Source of the DNA: Paenibacillus sp. JNUCC-31
GTDB lineage: Bacteria > Bacillota > Bacilli > Paenibacillales > Paenibacillaceae
Length of the DNA stretch: 64,000 nucleotides
Assembly (NCBI RefSeq): GCF_014844075.1
Contig: NZ_CP062165.1
Coordinates: forward strand, 2,108,001 to 2,172,000
Direction of reading: 5' to 3'
Shown: positions 33,079-41,747 of the stretch, piece by piece
Layout of the letters: the number at the start of each line of letters is the position of its first letter
Numbering within the stretch: the stretch's first letter is position 1
Notes under the pieces: generated by a model
What the model was told of the DNA's origin: nothing
The model's input: only the letters and a program-made list of their open reading frames with translations
Databases searched by the model: none
Position numbers and translations under genes: made by a program

Positions 33079-33774
33079 TCATCCCCTGTCCGCTCTTCTA
33101 TCTGGCTTGGATACTACAAACAAGGATTGGGACATCAAATCCATTGTTTGTTTGTATACGGTATGTGCTGCATTTACATCACCAAGGAACCCGCCCATAT
33201 ACAGGTGGATTACACCGTGCAGTGATGCCCATATCGTGCTGACAAGAGTCCCGGTCTCTTCCTGGTCCGAAATCTGTCCTTGCTGCTGGGCGGTGCTGAT
33301 TAGAATCAGTAAACGGCGTATGGCGGTCATCGTTCCCTGCATACTCTCTGCATCCGGCTTAAACTCGGCAAAAGCCCCTCCGAACATCAGCTTGTAGTAG
33401 CTGGTATAATCCTGCCCGAACTGCCAGAAGGCTTCGCCCAAATCCAGCAAGTGCTGTAATAGGTCAGAGGACAGCGGCACTTCTTCAAAACGCCGGGCCA
33501 GCAATTTGCAGCCCTCCAGATACAGCTGCTGGGCCAGGCCTTCTTTATTGACAAACAAACTGTAAATGATCTTGGTGGAGCAGCCCATCTTTTGCGATAC
33601 TCCGCGCACGGTGACGGCTTCTGGCCCTTCTTCCTGCAGAATGGCTGCAGCCGCATCAACCACAAGCTTACGGAGATTTTCCGTATTTTGCAGACGGGCT
33701 TCCTGATATGTTTTTAATCCCCGCCCCCTGGATGGTGAGGGCTTGTCTTCATTACGGATAAGGATCACCTTCAT
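33079..33774 (-). CDS. TetR/AcrR-family transcriptional regulator
   Basis: A 231-residue repressor. The N-terminal HTH (about residues 30-80) reads VDAAAAILQEEGPEAVTVRG, then VSQKMGCSTKIIYSLFVNKE, the usual TetR pattern. The C-terminal helices (TetR_C, with YKLMFGGAFAEF) would bind an inducer. The N-terminus is extended and basic (DKPSPSRGRGLKTYQEAR). It is divergent from the SMP-30 gene, and three AACA-N-TGTT palindromes lie between them, so it probably represses that gene. Confidence 0.88.
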   Translation of the reverse strand: MKVILIRNEDKPSPSRGRGLKTYQEARLQNTENLRKLVVDAAAAILQEEGPEAVTVRGVSQKMGCSTKIIYSLFVNKEGLAQQLYLEGCKLLARRFEEVPLSSDLLQHLLDLGEAFWQFGQDYTSYYKLMFGGAFAEFKPDAESMQGTMTAIRRLLILISTAQQQGQISDQEETGTLVSTIWASLHGVIHLYMGGFLGDVNAAHTVYKQTMDLMSQSLFVVSKPDRRADRG

Positions 33775-33879
33775 TCGGTTATCACGTTACTGACCAGCAA
33801 CAGAGTTGCCGGCTTCTAACAGGCATTCTAACCATTTGCAGAAAGGTTGTCAATAAAGCCCTCACGCTGAAAAAAACAT

Positions 33880-33909
33880 TTGACACATGTGTATCTTTTT
33901 GGTTACTAT
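33880..33909 (+). promoter_or_regulatory. Probable promoter of the SMP-30 operon
   Basis: TTGACA (33880-33885), 18 bp and TACTAT (33904-33909), giving a start near 33916, immediately before the first palindromic operator. Confidence 0.65.
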
Positions 33910-33920
33910 GATTCACATAG

Positions 33921-34000
33921 GAAACAGTGTTACCGATATGGCTTTACGCCATCTTTTTTTCGAGATTTCAGTAACACTGTTTCTAATAGAAAACATTGTT
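33921..34000. promoter_or_regulatory. Three AACA-N-TGTT palindromes, probable TetR operators
   Basis: AACAGTGTT (33923-33931), AACACTGTT (33973-33981) and AACATTGTT (33992-34000). The first two are also exact inverse copies over 13 bp (GAAACAGTGTTAC and GTAACACTGTTTC). Between them, ATGGC-TTTAC-GCCAT (33938-33952) followed by CTTTTTTT looks like a weak terminator, so attenuation is also possible. Confidence 0.7.
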
Positions 34001-34017
34001 AAAAAAGGGCAGAAATC

Positions 34018-34152
34018 ATGAATATTAAAGGGAAACAGTACGTTGTTCCGGGACTCCGGAATTACCTGGGTGCCCAGATTTCCCGATTCATGACCCGCAG
34101 ACAAAGTCTGCGGCTGGTTGGGGGCATGCTTCGCCCCCGCAAACAATATTAG
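34018..34152 (+). CDS. Small 44-residue ORF leading the SMP-30 gene
   Basis: An ATG at 34018, 9 bases after AAAAAAGGGC, opens a 44-codon frame (MNIKGKQYVVPGLRNYLGAQ at the start) ending at TAG 34150-34152. The stop is part of TAGGAGG, the ribosome site of the next gene, so the two would be coupled. The peptide is strongly basic with amphipathic character and no known family. Its 3' half contains two stable RNA hairpins, CCGCAGAC-AAA-GTCTGCGG and GGGGGC...GCCCCC, which suggests a leader or regulatory role as an alternative to a functional peptide. Confidence 0.5.
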   Translation: MNIKGKQYVVPGLRNYLGAQISRFMTRRQSLRLVGGMLRPRKQY

Positions 34153-34163
34153 GAGGATTACTA

Positions 34164-35297
34164 ATGTCAACAGAACAAAAACAACGCAAACGATCCACTG
34201 GTCAACAAATTCGTAGATGGAGCCTGGCCCTGCTCGGGGTTATTGTGCTGGGAATCGCTGTATTTCTGCTGATGCCCGCCCCGGTGGAACCTGCTGCTTG
34301 GTCTGCACCTGCTGCCCCTTCTTTTGAGAAGGATGGCCCCTGGAAAGAGAACAACAAACTTAGCTCCGCTGAATTGGTTACAGACCGCGCGAAGTTCCCG
34401 GAATTTATCACTTTCGATACAGAAGGGCGGCTGTATACGGGTGACTCCGACGGCAAAATTTACAGAGTGGCCTTTGACGCGGAGGGCAAGGCACAGCCAG
34501 CCGAAGTGTTCGCCGATACCCACGGAACACCTAACGGACTGAAATTTGATGCTGCCGGGAATTTGATTGTGACGGATATTCAGAAAGGGCTGCTGTCAGT
34601 TGACCCGAAAGGGAATATCGAAGTACTCACCACTGAAGTTGATGGAGGGCCGATCTACCTGGCGAACGAGCTGGACATTGCGCAAGACGGATCGATTTAT
34701 TTTTCCGATACCTCTAACTATGGCAAGGTCATGTTCAAAGAAATTGCCGAGAACAAGCCGCATGGACGATTGTTGAAATATGATCCGCTGACCAAGCAGA
34801 CGACTGTTCTGCTTAAGGATTTATATTTTGCCAATGGGGTCGTATTATCTGCCGAAGAAGATTTCGTGCTTGTAGCCGAATCGTATCATTATCAGTTGAC
34901 CCGCTACTGGCTGAAGGGGCCCAAACAAGGCACCTCTGATATTTTTGCGGAGAATCTGGCTGGGTTTCCGGACAATATCACCCGTGACGCACAGGGACAC
35001 TTCTGGGTGGGGGTATTCACAACCCGTCTGCCTTTTGCCGATTACATGCATAGTCACCCTTGGTTAGCAGCGACGATGTCCAAAGTTCCACAGTCCTTGT
35101 TAAATGGAGCCAGCGCACCGGTGAAACATGGACTTGTCGCAGAATATGGACCAGAAGGAGAACTTGTGAATAGCTGGCACGATCCTGAGGGAACATTGTA
35201 TGGCATCACCACGGCCGTAAGCCAGGGGAAATATTTATATCTCGGAACCGCACCGGGAGGAAGTCAAGGGGTTCATCGGGTGCTTTTGAAACCGTAA
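34164..35297 (+). CDS. SMP-30/gluconolactonase-like beta-propeller protein, membrane-anchored
   Basis: A 377-residue protein with one N-terminal membrane segment (residues about 20-40, LALLGVIVLGIAVFLLMPA) and an extracytoplasmic six-bladed propeller of the SMP-30/strictosidine synthase-like clan. Blades are marked by PEFITFDTEGRLYTGDSDGK, NGLKFDAAGNLIVTD, LDIAQDGSIYFSDTSN and NGVVLSAEEDFVLVAES. A metal-dependent lactonase or esterase activity is common in the clan; the substrate is unknown. It is under the TetR-type operators and preceded by a coupled small ORF. Confidence 0.82.
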   Translation: MSTEQKQRKRSTGQQIRRWSLALLGVIVLGIAVFLLMPAPVEPAAWSAPAAPSFEKDGPWKENNKLSSAELVTDRAKFPEFITFDTEGRLYTGDSDGKIYRVAFDAEGKAQPAEVFADTHGTPNGLKFDAAGNLIVTDIQKGLLSVDPKGNIEVLTTEVDGGPIYLANELDIAQDGSIYFSDTSNYGKVMFKEIAENKPHGRLLKYDPLTKQTTVLLKDLYFANGVVLSAEEDFVLVAESYHYQLTRYWLKGPKQGTSDIFAENLAGFPDNITRDAQGHFWVGVFTTRLPFADYMHSHPWLAATMSKVPQSLLNGASAPVKHGLVAEYGPEGELVNSWHDPEGTLYGITTAVSQGKYLYLGTAPGGSQGVHRVLLKP

Positions 35298-35338
35298 GGT
35301 TTGGTTATAATTCATCTACCTCATTGCCACCTTTAGGC

Positions 35339-35383
35339 ATCCCAATAGCAGCTCACTCCGGCAGGAGGAGCTGCTATTGGGAT
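35339..35383. terminator. Bidirectional terminator between SMP-30 and mnt genes
   Basis: A perfect 16-bp stem: ATCCCAATAGCAGCTC (35339-35354) and GAGCTGCTATTGGGAT (35368-35383). Convergent genes lie on both sides. The T tail is weak. Confidence 0.75.
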
Positions 35384-35408
35384 TGGGTGGATCTTAAGTC
35401 TTTATGAA

Positions 35409-36281
35409 TTAACGTGCTGCGAATTTGCGACGAGCATAACGGAACACAATACCGTGCTTTGGAGACAGCAACAGAGCCAGCACAAACAGAATACCTGCTA
35501 CGGCAACCATACATCCTGCAATGGAAGCATCCAGCGCGTAAGCCATGATGTAGCCTCCAACCGAGGAAGCGGCTCCCACGAGCACGCTGTACAGAATCAT
35601 TTTGCCCAGTCGATCCGTGAGCAGGTAAGCCGTCGCCGCAGGTACAATCAACATGCCCACCACGAGAATGGACCCTACACTTTCAAATGAAGCCACAGAG
35701 GTCATGGAAACGAGCCCCATAAGCAGATAGTGAAACAGCACCACCGGAATGCCGCAGGCCGCAGCCAGCGCCGGATCAAAAGCACACAACTTGAACTGCT
35801 TGTAGAACAACCCGATTACAAGGAGGATAACCAGCAAGGTGATACCCAGCATCCAGACCGCCCTTGGGCCTACATCTGTCCCTCCAAGGGTTAGAGTATC
35901 CCACTGCACATAAGCGATCTCACCGAATAACACACAATCGAGATCCAAGTCTATATGTTGGGCGTTCAAACTAATCAAAATGACACCCACTGCGAATAGT
36001 GCTGTAAATACAATCCCGATGGAAGCATCAGACGATAGTCCTCCAGCCTGCAAGCTTTGAATGAAGAACACCGTCAGTAATCCAAATACGGTTGCGCCGA
36101 GCAGCATCCACAGAGAGTCACGTGAACCGCTCCACAGGAAGGCAATGGCAATACCCGGAAGAACCGCATGACTGATCGCATCTCCTACCAGAGCCATTCG
36201 CCTTAAAATCAGGAAACAGCCGAGAATGGCACAGGCGGAGGATACCAAGATAGCCGTCAATATAATCCAAAACGTTGCCAT
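35409..36281 (-). CDS. mntD: Metal ABC transporter permease (MntD-like)
   Basis: A 290-residue ABC-3 family permease with about eight membrane helices. AISHAVLPGIAIAFL near residue 38 and the helix with DPALAAACGIP are family features. It is the last gene of the four-gene importer and its start overlaps the stop of the other permease by 1 bp. With MntC it forms the channel for manganese (or zinc); the MntR-like box upstream favours manganese. Confidence 0.88.
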   Translation of the reverse strand: MATFWIILTAILVSSACAILGCFLILRRMALVGDAISHAVLPGIAIAFLWSGSRDSLWMLLGATVFGLLTVFFIQSLQAGGLSSDASIGIVFTALFAVGVILISLNAQHIDLDLDCVLFGEIAYVQWDTLTLGGTDVGPRAVWMLGITLLVILLVIGLFYKQFKLCAFDPALAAACGIPVVLFHYLLMGLVSMTSVASFESVGSILVVGMLIVPAATAYLLTDRLGKMILYSVLVGAASSVGGYIMAYALDASIAGCMVAVAGILFVLALLLSPKHGIVFRYARRKFAAR

Positions 36282-37240
36282 TACAGCTCACCCCGTTCCT
36301 GCTGTGCCCGCTGTGCGGAGATTGTCTGGAGCGTGGCACGCTCTTCTCTCAGATAAGCGGATTTCGCCTGAATGCTGCGTAAACGCCGAGCCAGCAATCC
36401 ACGACGTGGAGCCAGCAATGCAGAACCGGCAAACAACACTGTAGCTGCCAGAACCGTTACAGGTCCAGTTGGCAGATTAGGCACCAGTGTGCTGAAGATG
36501 GTACCTGTCGCACCACTCAGAGCGCCAAACACACCTGCCAGCAGCACCATAAGTGCGAGTGAATCGGTCCAGCACCGTGCTGCTGCTGCCGGTGTCACCA
36601 GCAGAGCGGCTACAAGTACCACCCCAACCGCCTGAATCCCTGCAACAACGGCGATAACAGTCAACAGCAGAATCAGTTGTTCCAGCATGGCGACTGGCAA
36701 CCCCATCCCCCGTGCAAATCCCGGATCAAAGCTCACCAGCTTGAATTCCTTGAACCATGCAAGACAAGCAATCAATAATACCAGACAGACACTGCCCATG
36801 ACGTACACATCCGTCATCACCATGGATGCGGCCTGACCAAACAAATATTTATCCAGTCCACTCTGACTGCCGCTTGCACCGTGCTGAATCCGAGTAAGCA
36901 TCACTACGCCAATACCGAAAAATACGGTCAGCACAATCCCCATCGCCGCATCTTGCTTAATCCGGGAATAGCGTGTAATCCACGATATGCCGAAGGTTGC
37001 AACAATCCCGGCGACAAGTGCGCCGAACAAAAATAATCCGACCGATTTGGTTTCAGTTAACATAAACGCGATACAAATCCCCGGGAGGGCTGCATGAGCC
37101 AGTGTATCTCCCATCAGACTTTGACGACGCAAAAATGTGAATGAGCCAATAATTCCACTACTGAATCCGAGCAGCAGACAGCCAAGCAATATCCAGCGTG
37201 TATTGGGATCGGACAAAATGGCTACTATCCAGTTCCACAT
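36281..37240 (-). CDS. mntC: Metal ABC transporter permease (MntC-like)
   Basis: A 319-residue ABC-3 family permease, longer than its partner by a basic, Arg/Gln-rich cytoplasmic tail (ARRLRSIQAKSAYLREERAT). GDTLAHAALPGICIAFM and SFDPGFARGMGLPV are family features shared with MntD. It lies 3 bp from the ATPase gene and overlaps mntD by 1 bp. Confidence 0.88.
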   Translation of the reverse strand: MWNWIVAILSDPNTRWILLGCLLLGFSSGIIGSFTFLRRQSLMGDTLAHAALPGICIAFMLTETKSVGLFLFGALVAGIVATFGISWITRYSRIKQDAAMGIVLTVFFGIGVVMLTRIQHGASGSQSGLDKYLFGQAASMVMTDVYVMGSVCLVLLIACLAWFKEFKLVSFDPGFARGMGLPVAMLEQLILLLTVIAVVAGIQAVGVVLVAALLVTPAAAARCWTDSLALMVLLAGVFGALSGATGTIFSTLVPNLPTGPVTVLAATVLFAGSALLAPRRGLLARRLRSIQAKSAYLREERATLQTISAQRAQQERGEL

Positions 37241-37243
37241 GGA

Positions 37244-38065
37244 CTACACCTGACCTTTCTCCGTCCGGCTTCCGATCATCGCAATCCGGCCTCCGTACGT
37301 CTCTTGCAATGTTTCCGGTACAAACACTTCACTCGTCGGTCCACCTGCAACCAGCCGTCCATTGAGCAGCAGCACATGGTCAAAATATTCCTCTACTGTC
37401 GCCAGATCATGGTGAACAACCAGTACGGTCTTTCCTTGCTTCTTCAACTGTTCCAAAAGTGAAATGATGGCTTTTTCCGTTGTGGCATCCACACCTGCAA
37501 ACGGCTCATCCATGAAATACAGATCGGCATCCTGTACCAGTGCCCGTGCCAGAAAGACACGCTGCTGCTGTCCGCCGGACAGCTGGCTGATCTGGCGATG
37601 CATATAATCTCCCATTCCCACTTGCTCCAGGCAGTGTGCGGCCAGATCCCGTTCTTTTTTGCCTGGACGACGGAACCAGCCCAGATGCCCATAACGGCCC
37701 ATCATGACAACATCAAGCGCATGAGTCGGGAAATCCCAATCGACAGATTCCCGCTGAGGGACATAGCCAATTCGACGCCGTTGTTCACGGTAGGATTGAC
37801 CGAAAATTCGGACCTCGCCGTGCATTTTAGGCACCAGCCCCAGAACCGCTTTGATCAGGGTCGATTTCCCGGCTCCATTGGGACCGAGTATACCGATCAG
37901 CTGGCCTTCAGGAATATCAAAGGACACCCCGCTAAGTACCGGCTTTTTATGATAGGCCACCGCCAGATCCCGAACACTCAGAGGAGCTGATGTTGGCTGC
38001 GTTCCTTGCAATTGATTAGGATTCGTATGTGTGTTGGATCTTTCGAATAAGGTTGCATCGCTCAT
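37244..38065 (-). CDS. mntB: Metal ABC transporter ATP-binding protein (MntB-like)
   Basis: A 273-residue ATPase. Walker A is GPNGAGKST, the signature LSGGQQQR and Walker B YFMDEPFAG; the switch His is in VVHHDL. The N-terminal 25 residues are an extra polar extension. Sequence and order match manganese/zinc ABC-3 transporters. It is 31 bp downstream of the substrate-binding gene. Confidence 0.9.
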   Translation of the reverse strand: MSDATLFERSNTHTNPNQLQGTQPTSAPLSVRDLAVAYHKKPVLSGVSFDIPEGQLIGILGPNGAGKSTLIKAVLGLVPKMHGEVRIFGQSYREQRRRIGYVPQRESVDWDFPTHALDVVMMGRYGHLGWFRRPGKKERDLAAHCLEQVGMGDYMHRQISQLSGGQQQRVFLARALVQDADLYFMDEPFAGVDATTEKAIISLLEQLKKQGKTVLVVHHDLATVEEYFDHVLLLNGRLVAGGPTSEVFVPETLQETYGGRIAMIGSRTEKGQV

Positions 38066-38096
38066 GCTCTATCCACTCCTCTCTTCATGTGGCTCA

Positions 38097-39050
38097 TCAT
38101 TTTAATGCTTCTACAATTGTCTCGGTATTGTGGCGGATCATGCCGATATACGTGCCTTCTTCTGTTCCCTCAGCACCCATCGCATCCGAGAACAATTCAC
38201 CACCAATGCTTACGGTATGACCTTTTTCGGCTGCCCCGGCAATAATCGCTTCCATTGCCTTTGCCGGTACGCTGGATTCTACAAATACAGCCTTGATATG
38301 GTTGTCCACGAGATAATCCCGCAGCTCGCTGACATCCCTCGCACCATACTCGGCTGCTGTACTGATTCCTTGAAGCCCCATCACGTTCATGCCATAGGCT
38401 TGGCCGAAGTATCCAAACGCATCATGCGCAGTTACCAATACCCGACTTGCTTCCGGGATCTCCTGGATTTTTTCCCGCACCTCAGAATCCAATGCCTCCA
38501 GTTTCGTTAGGTACTGCGCTGCCTGGGCCTTGTACTCTTCTGCATGTTCCGGGTCTGCTTCCACGAGTGTATCGCGCACAGCCTCTGTCGCATGCATCCA
38601 GTGGCTGACATCAAACCAGACGTGTGGATCGTATTCCGTTCCGCCTGTATCTTTTCCTGAACGCAATTGATCCACCGGAATGTTCTCCGTGACAGCCGTT
38701 ACTATTTTGCTCTTGGACATTTTCTCCAAGATGTCTGTCATTTTCCCTTCAAGATGCAATCCGTTATAGAAAATGACCTTCGCTTGCTCCAGCTTCCGAA
38801 TATCTCCCTGCGAAGCCTTGTACAAGTGAGGGTCTACCCCTGGGCCCATCAGCCCGGTGACATCAACATATGCCCCGCCGATCTCACGTGCTACATCCGC
38901 AATCATGCCTGTTGTGGCTGTGACCTGCACCTTCCCTTCACTACCTCCTGTTTCCGCTGCACCTGAGCATGCTGTTAGCATGATAACCAGAACAACAGCC
39001 GCCAGCGTCATCCATCCTCTCTGAATGCTCCTCATCTTTACCATCAACAA
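38097..39050 (-). CDS. mntA: Metal-binding lipoprotein of the ABC importer (MntA-like)
   Basis: A roughly 317-residue ZnuA/TroA-family lipoprotein. The signal ends with the lipobox LTACSG. Metal ligands are expected at His in GVDPHLYKAS, His in TEYDPHVWFDVSH, and further residues in VFVESSVPAKA and GGELFSDAMG, which is the manganese-type (MntA/PsaA/TroA) ending. The start is uncertain: TTG 39050 has the best spacing from AAAGGGG, but ATG 39044, 39080 and 39092 are in frame. It leads the mntABCD operon. Confidence 0.88.
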   Translation of the reverse strand: MLMVKMRSIQRGWMTLAAVVLVIMLTACSGAAETGGSEGKVQVTATTGMIADVAREIGGAYVDVTGLMGPGVDPHLYKASQGDIRKLEQAKVIFYNGLHLEGKMTDILEKMSKSKIVTAVTENIPVDQLRSGKDTGGTEYDPHVWFDVSHWMHATEAVRDTLVEADPEHAEEYKAQAAQYLTKLEALDSEVREKIQEIPEASRVLVTAHDAFGYFGQAYGMNVMGLQGISTAAEYGARDVSELRDYLVDNHIKAVFVESSVPAKAMEAIIAGAAEKGHTVSIGGELFSDAMGAEGTEEGTYIGMIRHNTETIVEALK

Positions 39051-39138
39051 TTCCAATCGCCCCTTTCCCTCTCCTAACATAATTGTCCTCATCTAATTTT
39101 GTTGTACAAGGTATTAAAATTTATATCAGACTAATAAT

Positions 39139-39157
39139 GTTTCCCTTGTGCAAATTT
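39139..39157 (-). promoter_or_regulatory. Putative MntR box upstream of mntA
   Basis: Minus-strand AATTTGCACAAGGGAAACA resembles Bacillus MntR operators (TTTGC, spacer, GGNAAAC type). It overlaps a possible -35 (TTGCAC, 39148-39153). Binding of Mn-loaded MntR would repress the importer. Confidence 0.5.
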
Positions 39158-39172
39158 TAGCCGATGAAAAAT

Positions 39173-39200
39173 AAAAAGGCAAGGGATAATTTCCCTTGCC
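39173..39200 (-). terminator. Terminator after the first PBP2 gene
   Basis: GGCAAGGGA (39178-39186) pairs with TCCCTTGCC (39192-39200); on the minus strand TTTTTATTTTTC follows. Confidence 0.85.
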
Positions 39201-39281
39201 TGTCCAAATGAGTATGACGGCCTTTTCATCGGCCTGTTTTCTTCTAACTTGTCTCCTCTATTTCTTGTGCGTCGCTTCACG

Positions 39282-41258
39282 TTACTCTGTATCTTTCTCC
39301 TGATTTTTCTTCCCTTTTGGAGTCCCATCAAGGCCATATACTTCATCGTATGCATCGAAGATTTTGCGTGCGATTGGAGATGCGCTGACCGATCCAAAGC
39401 CACCTTCGGGTACCACAACAGCTATAGCCAGCTTCGGATTATCCCGTGGTGCAAACGCGATAAATACACCGTTTTCCTTTTTGTTCGGTCCAGTCCCCTG
39501 CTCGGAGGTACCTGTTTTCCGTGCATAATCATAGGGGAAGCCGTCAAACGAGCTTACTTTGGTAACCATGCCTTTATGCACTTCATTCCAGTATGCATCG
39601 GCAAAATCAACCTCGTTTAACACTTTTGGTTTGATTTTCTTGACCACATTGCCCTCGGCGTCACGGATTTCTTTCACCAAATGAGGTTCCATCCGTTTGC
39701 CCTTATTGGCAAGCATGGTTGTATATTGTGCGAGTTGCAGCGTTGTATACTTCGCTTGTTGACCAAACGAGGCAAAGGCTAGACGTGTCAGCCCGGATTC
39801 ATCTTCATCAGTATATTCCAGTGTACCCAAATACTCTTTAGGCAGGTCCACTCCGGTAGACACACCCAATCCAAAATCTTTCATATATTCATGCCAAACA
39901 CCGACCCCTTTAACCGCTCCATATTTGTTATAGAGGCCTTTACCAACCATGTCGATCATAAAGGCATTGGAGGATTTTTCGATTGCCCGTCTTGCGGTAA
40001 TAGAGCCGTTAAATGCCGAGTGTGAGTTTCGAACCTTCCTCCCATCTTTCCCCAAAGTAGCGTAACCTTGGTCAAAATAGGTTTGACCTGTACTGAACAG
40101 CCCCTCTTTCAATCCAATTAGTACACTAAGTGGCTTAATAACGGAGCCCAACAAAACAACAGATTCAGCCTTTTTACCCGAATCATTGGGAGGGAAAGAC
40201 TCCGCGGTTCCGTTGCGGAATACATACTTTATTTTGTCGTAATCCCATTTCTCATTTGGATCATAATCCGGCATGCTGGCCATCGCTACTACGTTACCTG
40301 TATCGATTTCCATTGCCACAGCATATCCTGTAATGGCATTAGGCAACTTCCTCAATTCATCTGTAATAGCCTGTTGTGCAACCATCTGAATTTCCTTGTT
40401 AATGGTTGTAATTAGGCTATACCCCTTTTCAGGTGGGGTTAGATTCATCGTTCCGTCCGGCAAATTGCGTGCATCAATATCAATGGACTGGTAGCCACTT
40501 CGTCCACGAAGTTCTTCCTGATATTGGAGTTCCAATCCATCAAAGCCAACTTTCTCTTCCTGATTATATACAAGACCTGGGTCACGCTGAGTGGAGTTCG
40601 ACTCCAATATCGTTTTATATTGTTTCAACGTAGTTGGCACTCGCTTGAATTCTCTTGTGTAGCCGACCACCTGAACAGCTACTCCATCCGGATCATATTT
40701 TCGCACATTTTCCTCAAGGACCATAACGCCTGGATACTCTGCTTTTTTCTCCATAAAATAGGCAATCTCCTTGGTTGTTAAATCGGATTTAACCAGCCTT
40801 GGTACATATCCAAATGTCTTTTGGTAATCCAGATCCAAACGTTTAATGATCTCTTCTGCATCCGGTTGCTCTTTGTCACCCGGATTGAACTGCTTAAACA
40901 CAGCTGCCAGTTCATCAGCCAGTTCCTGTGCTTCCTGCTTGCGGTCATCATTTCGATAATCTTCATACAACAACACATAGAGGGACTGCACAGGCTCCGA
41001 ATAAGCCAGCGCTATTTTCCCTGTCGCATCATAGATTGGACCACGAACAGGGGCAAGTGGAATATCTTTGGTATTCCGACTGGTTTCCATATAAGTCAGT
41101 TCAGGTCCCTCGACAAATTGCACAAAGGCCAACCTGAAAATAAGGATACTGAATATCACAAACGCAGCGAAAAAAAACATATTCATTCTTGCACTAGACG
41201 GCTTGTTGATTGGTGTCTCCTCTTCAGACACTTTCTTTTTTCTCAATCGCTTAAACAT
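39282..41258 (-). CDS. Class B penicillin-binding protein 2 (transpeptidase), copy 1
   Basis: The start at ATG 41258 (MFKRLRKKKVSEEETP) follows GGAGAGGCTTATCCC. The 658-residue protein has a basic cytoplasmic start, one membrane helix (residues about 27-45), a PBP dimerisation domain and a transpeptidase domain. Active-site motifs are SVIK (SxxK, in VVLLGSVIKPLSVL), SSN (KSSNAFMID) and KTG (ARKTGTSEQ). It cross-links peptidoglycan, in rod-shaped cells usually with RodA. A very similar gene lies upstream at 43273, and an IS element separates the two. Confidence 0.9.
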   Translation of the reverse strand: MFKRLRKKKVSEEETPINKPSSARMNMFFFAAFVIFSILIFRLAFVQFVEGPELTYMETSRNTKDIPLAPVRGPIYDATGKIALAYSEPVQSLYVLLYEDYRNDDRKQEAQELADELAAVFKQFNPGDKEQPDAEEIIKRLDLDYQKTFGYVPRLVKSDLTTKEIAYFMEKKAEYPGVMVLEENVRKYDPDGVAVQVVGYTREFKRVPTTLKQYKTILESNSTQRDPGLVYNQEEKVGFDGLELQYQEELRGRSGYQSIDIDARNLPDGTMNLTPPEKGYSLITTINKEIQMVAQQAITDELRKLPNAITGYAVAMEIDTGNVVAMASMPDYDPNEKWDYDKIKYVFRNGTAESFPPNDSGKKAESVVLLGSVIKPLSVLIGLKEGLFSTGQTYFDQGYATLGKDGRKVRNSHSAFNGSITARRAIEKSSNAFMIDMVGKGLYNKYGAVKGVGVWHEYMKDFGLGVSTGVDLPKEYLGTLEYTDEDESGLTRLAFASFGQQAKYTTLQLAQYTTMLANKGKRMEPHLVKEIRDAEGNVVKKIKPKVLNEVDFADAYWNEVHKGMVTKVSSFDGFPYDYARKTGTSEQGTGPNKKENGVFIAFAPRDNPKLAIAVVVPEGGFGSVSASPIARKIFDAYDEVYGLDGTPKGKKNQEKDTE

Positions 41259-41589
41259 GGGATAAGCCTCTCCGTTCTTATGTAAAAGTAGATTCATCTA
41301 TCACGCCTATTGCATCATTCGGTTCAAATACATACCTTTCCTTCTACAAGTCTATCAAAGGTCAACTGCCATGTCCTCCAGATTTTGGTTACATTTTCGT
41401 AAACAGATGAGACATATAGTCCATTCTTCTAAAAAGGTGTCAATACAGACATATTGTTAATCTCATTATTTTTGAAATAAAATTTCATTCTCTTATATAA
41501 ACGTGGCATGAACGATGTTTGTTACATACTGATTTGCAGCAGCTTATGGGAAAGTTGGCCTCTCAGTCCTGACAAACGTAAAAAGGACT

Positions 41590-41599
41590 CTCGAAAGGG
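41590..41599. repeat. Target-site duplication, left copy
   Basis: CTCGAAAGGG, identical to 43237-43246 on the other side of the insertion sequence. Confidence 0.85.
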
Positions 41600-41643
41600 C
41601 AATGTCATTAAGATAAGGCACAGACCCAAAAATGAATAACAAG

Positions 41644-41676
41644 AGCAGGTCATCCAAAAGATGGCCTGCTTTTTTT
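41644..41676 (+). terminator. Terminator inside the IS, upstream of the transposase
   Basis: AGCAGGTCATC (41644-41654) and GATGGCCTGCT (41660-41670) form an 11-bp stem with one G-T pair, followed by TTTTTT. It would stop transcripts entering from the left before they reach the transposase gene. Confidence 0.85.
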
Positions 41677-41747
41677 GCGTAAAAAAACTTGACAAGTTGT
41701 TAGAAATGTGTGGCGAAGCCCCTTGAAACAAAGAGGAGGTTACGCCA

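Noticed and set aside
34018..34152. Small ORF as a truncated known gene
   Set aside because: No similarity to a known protein was recognised; kept as a candidate ORF rather than a pseudogene.
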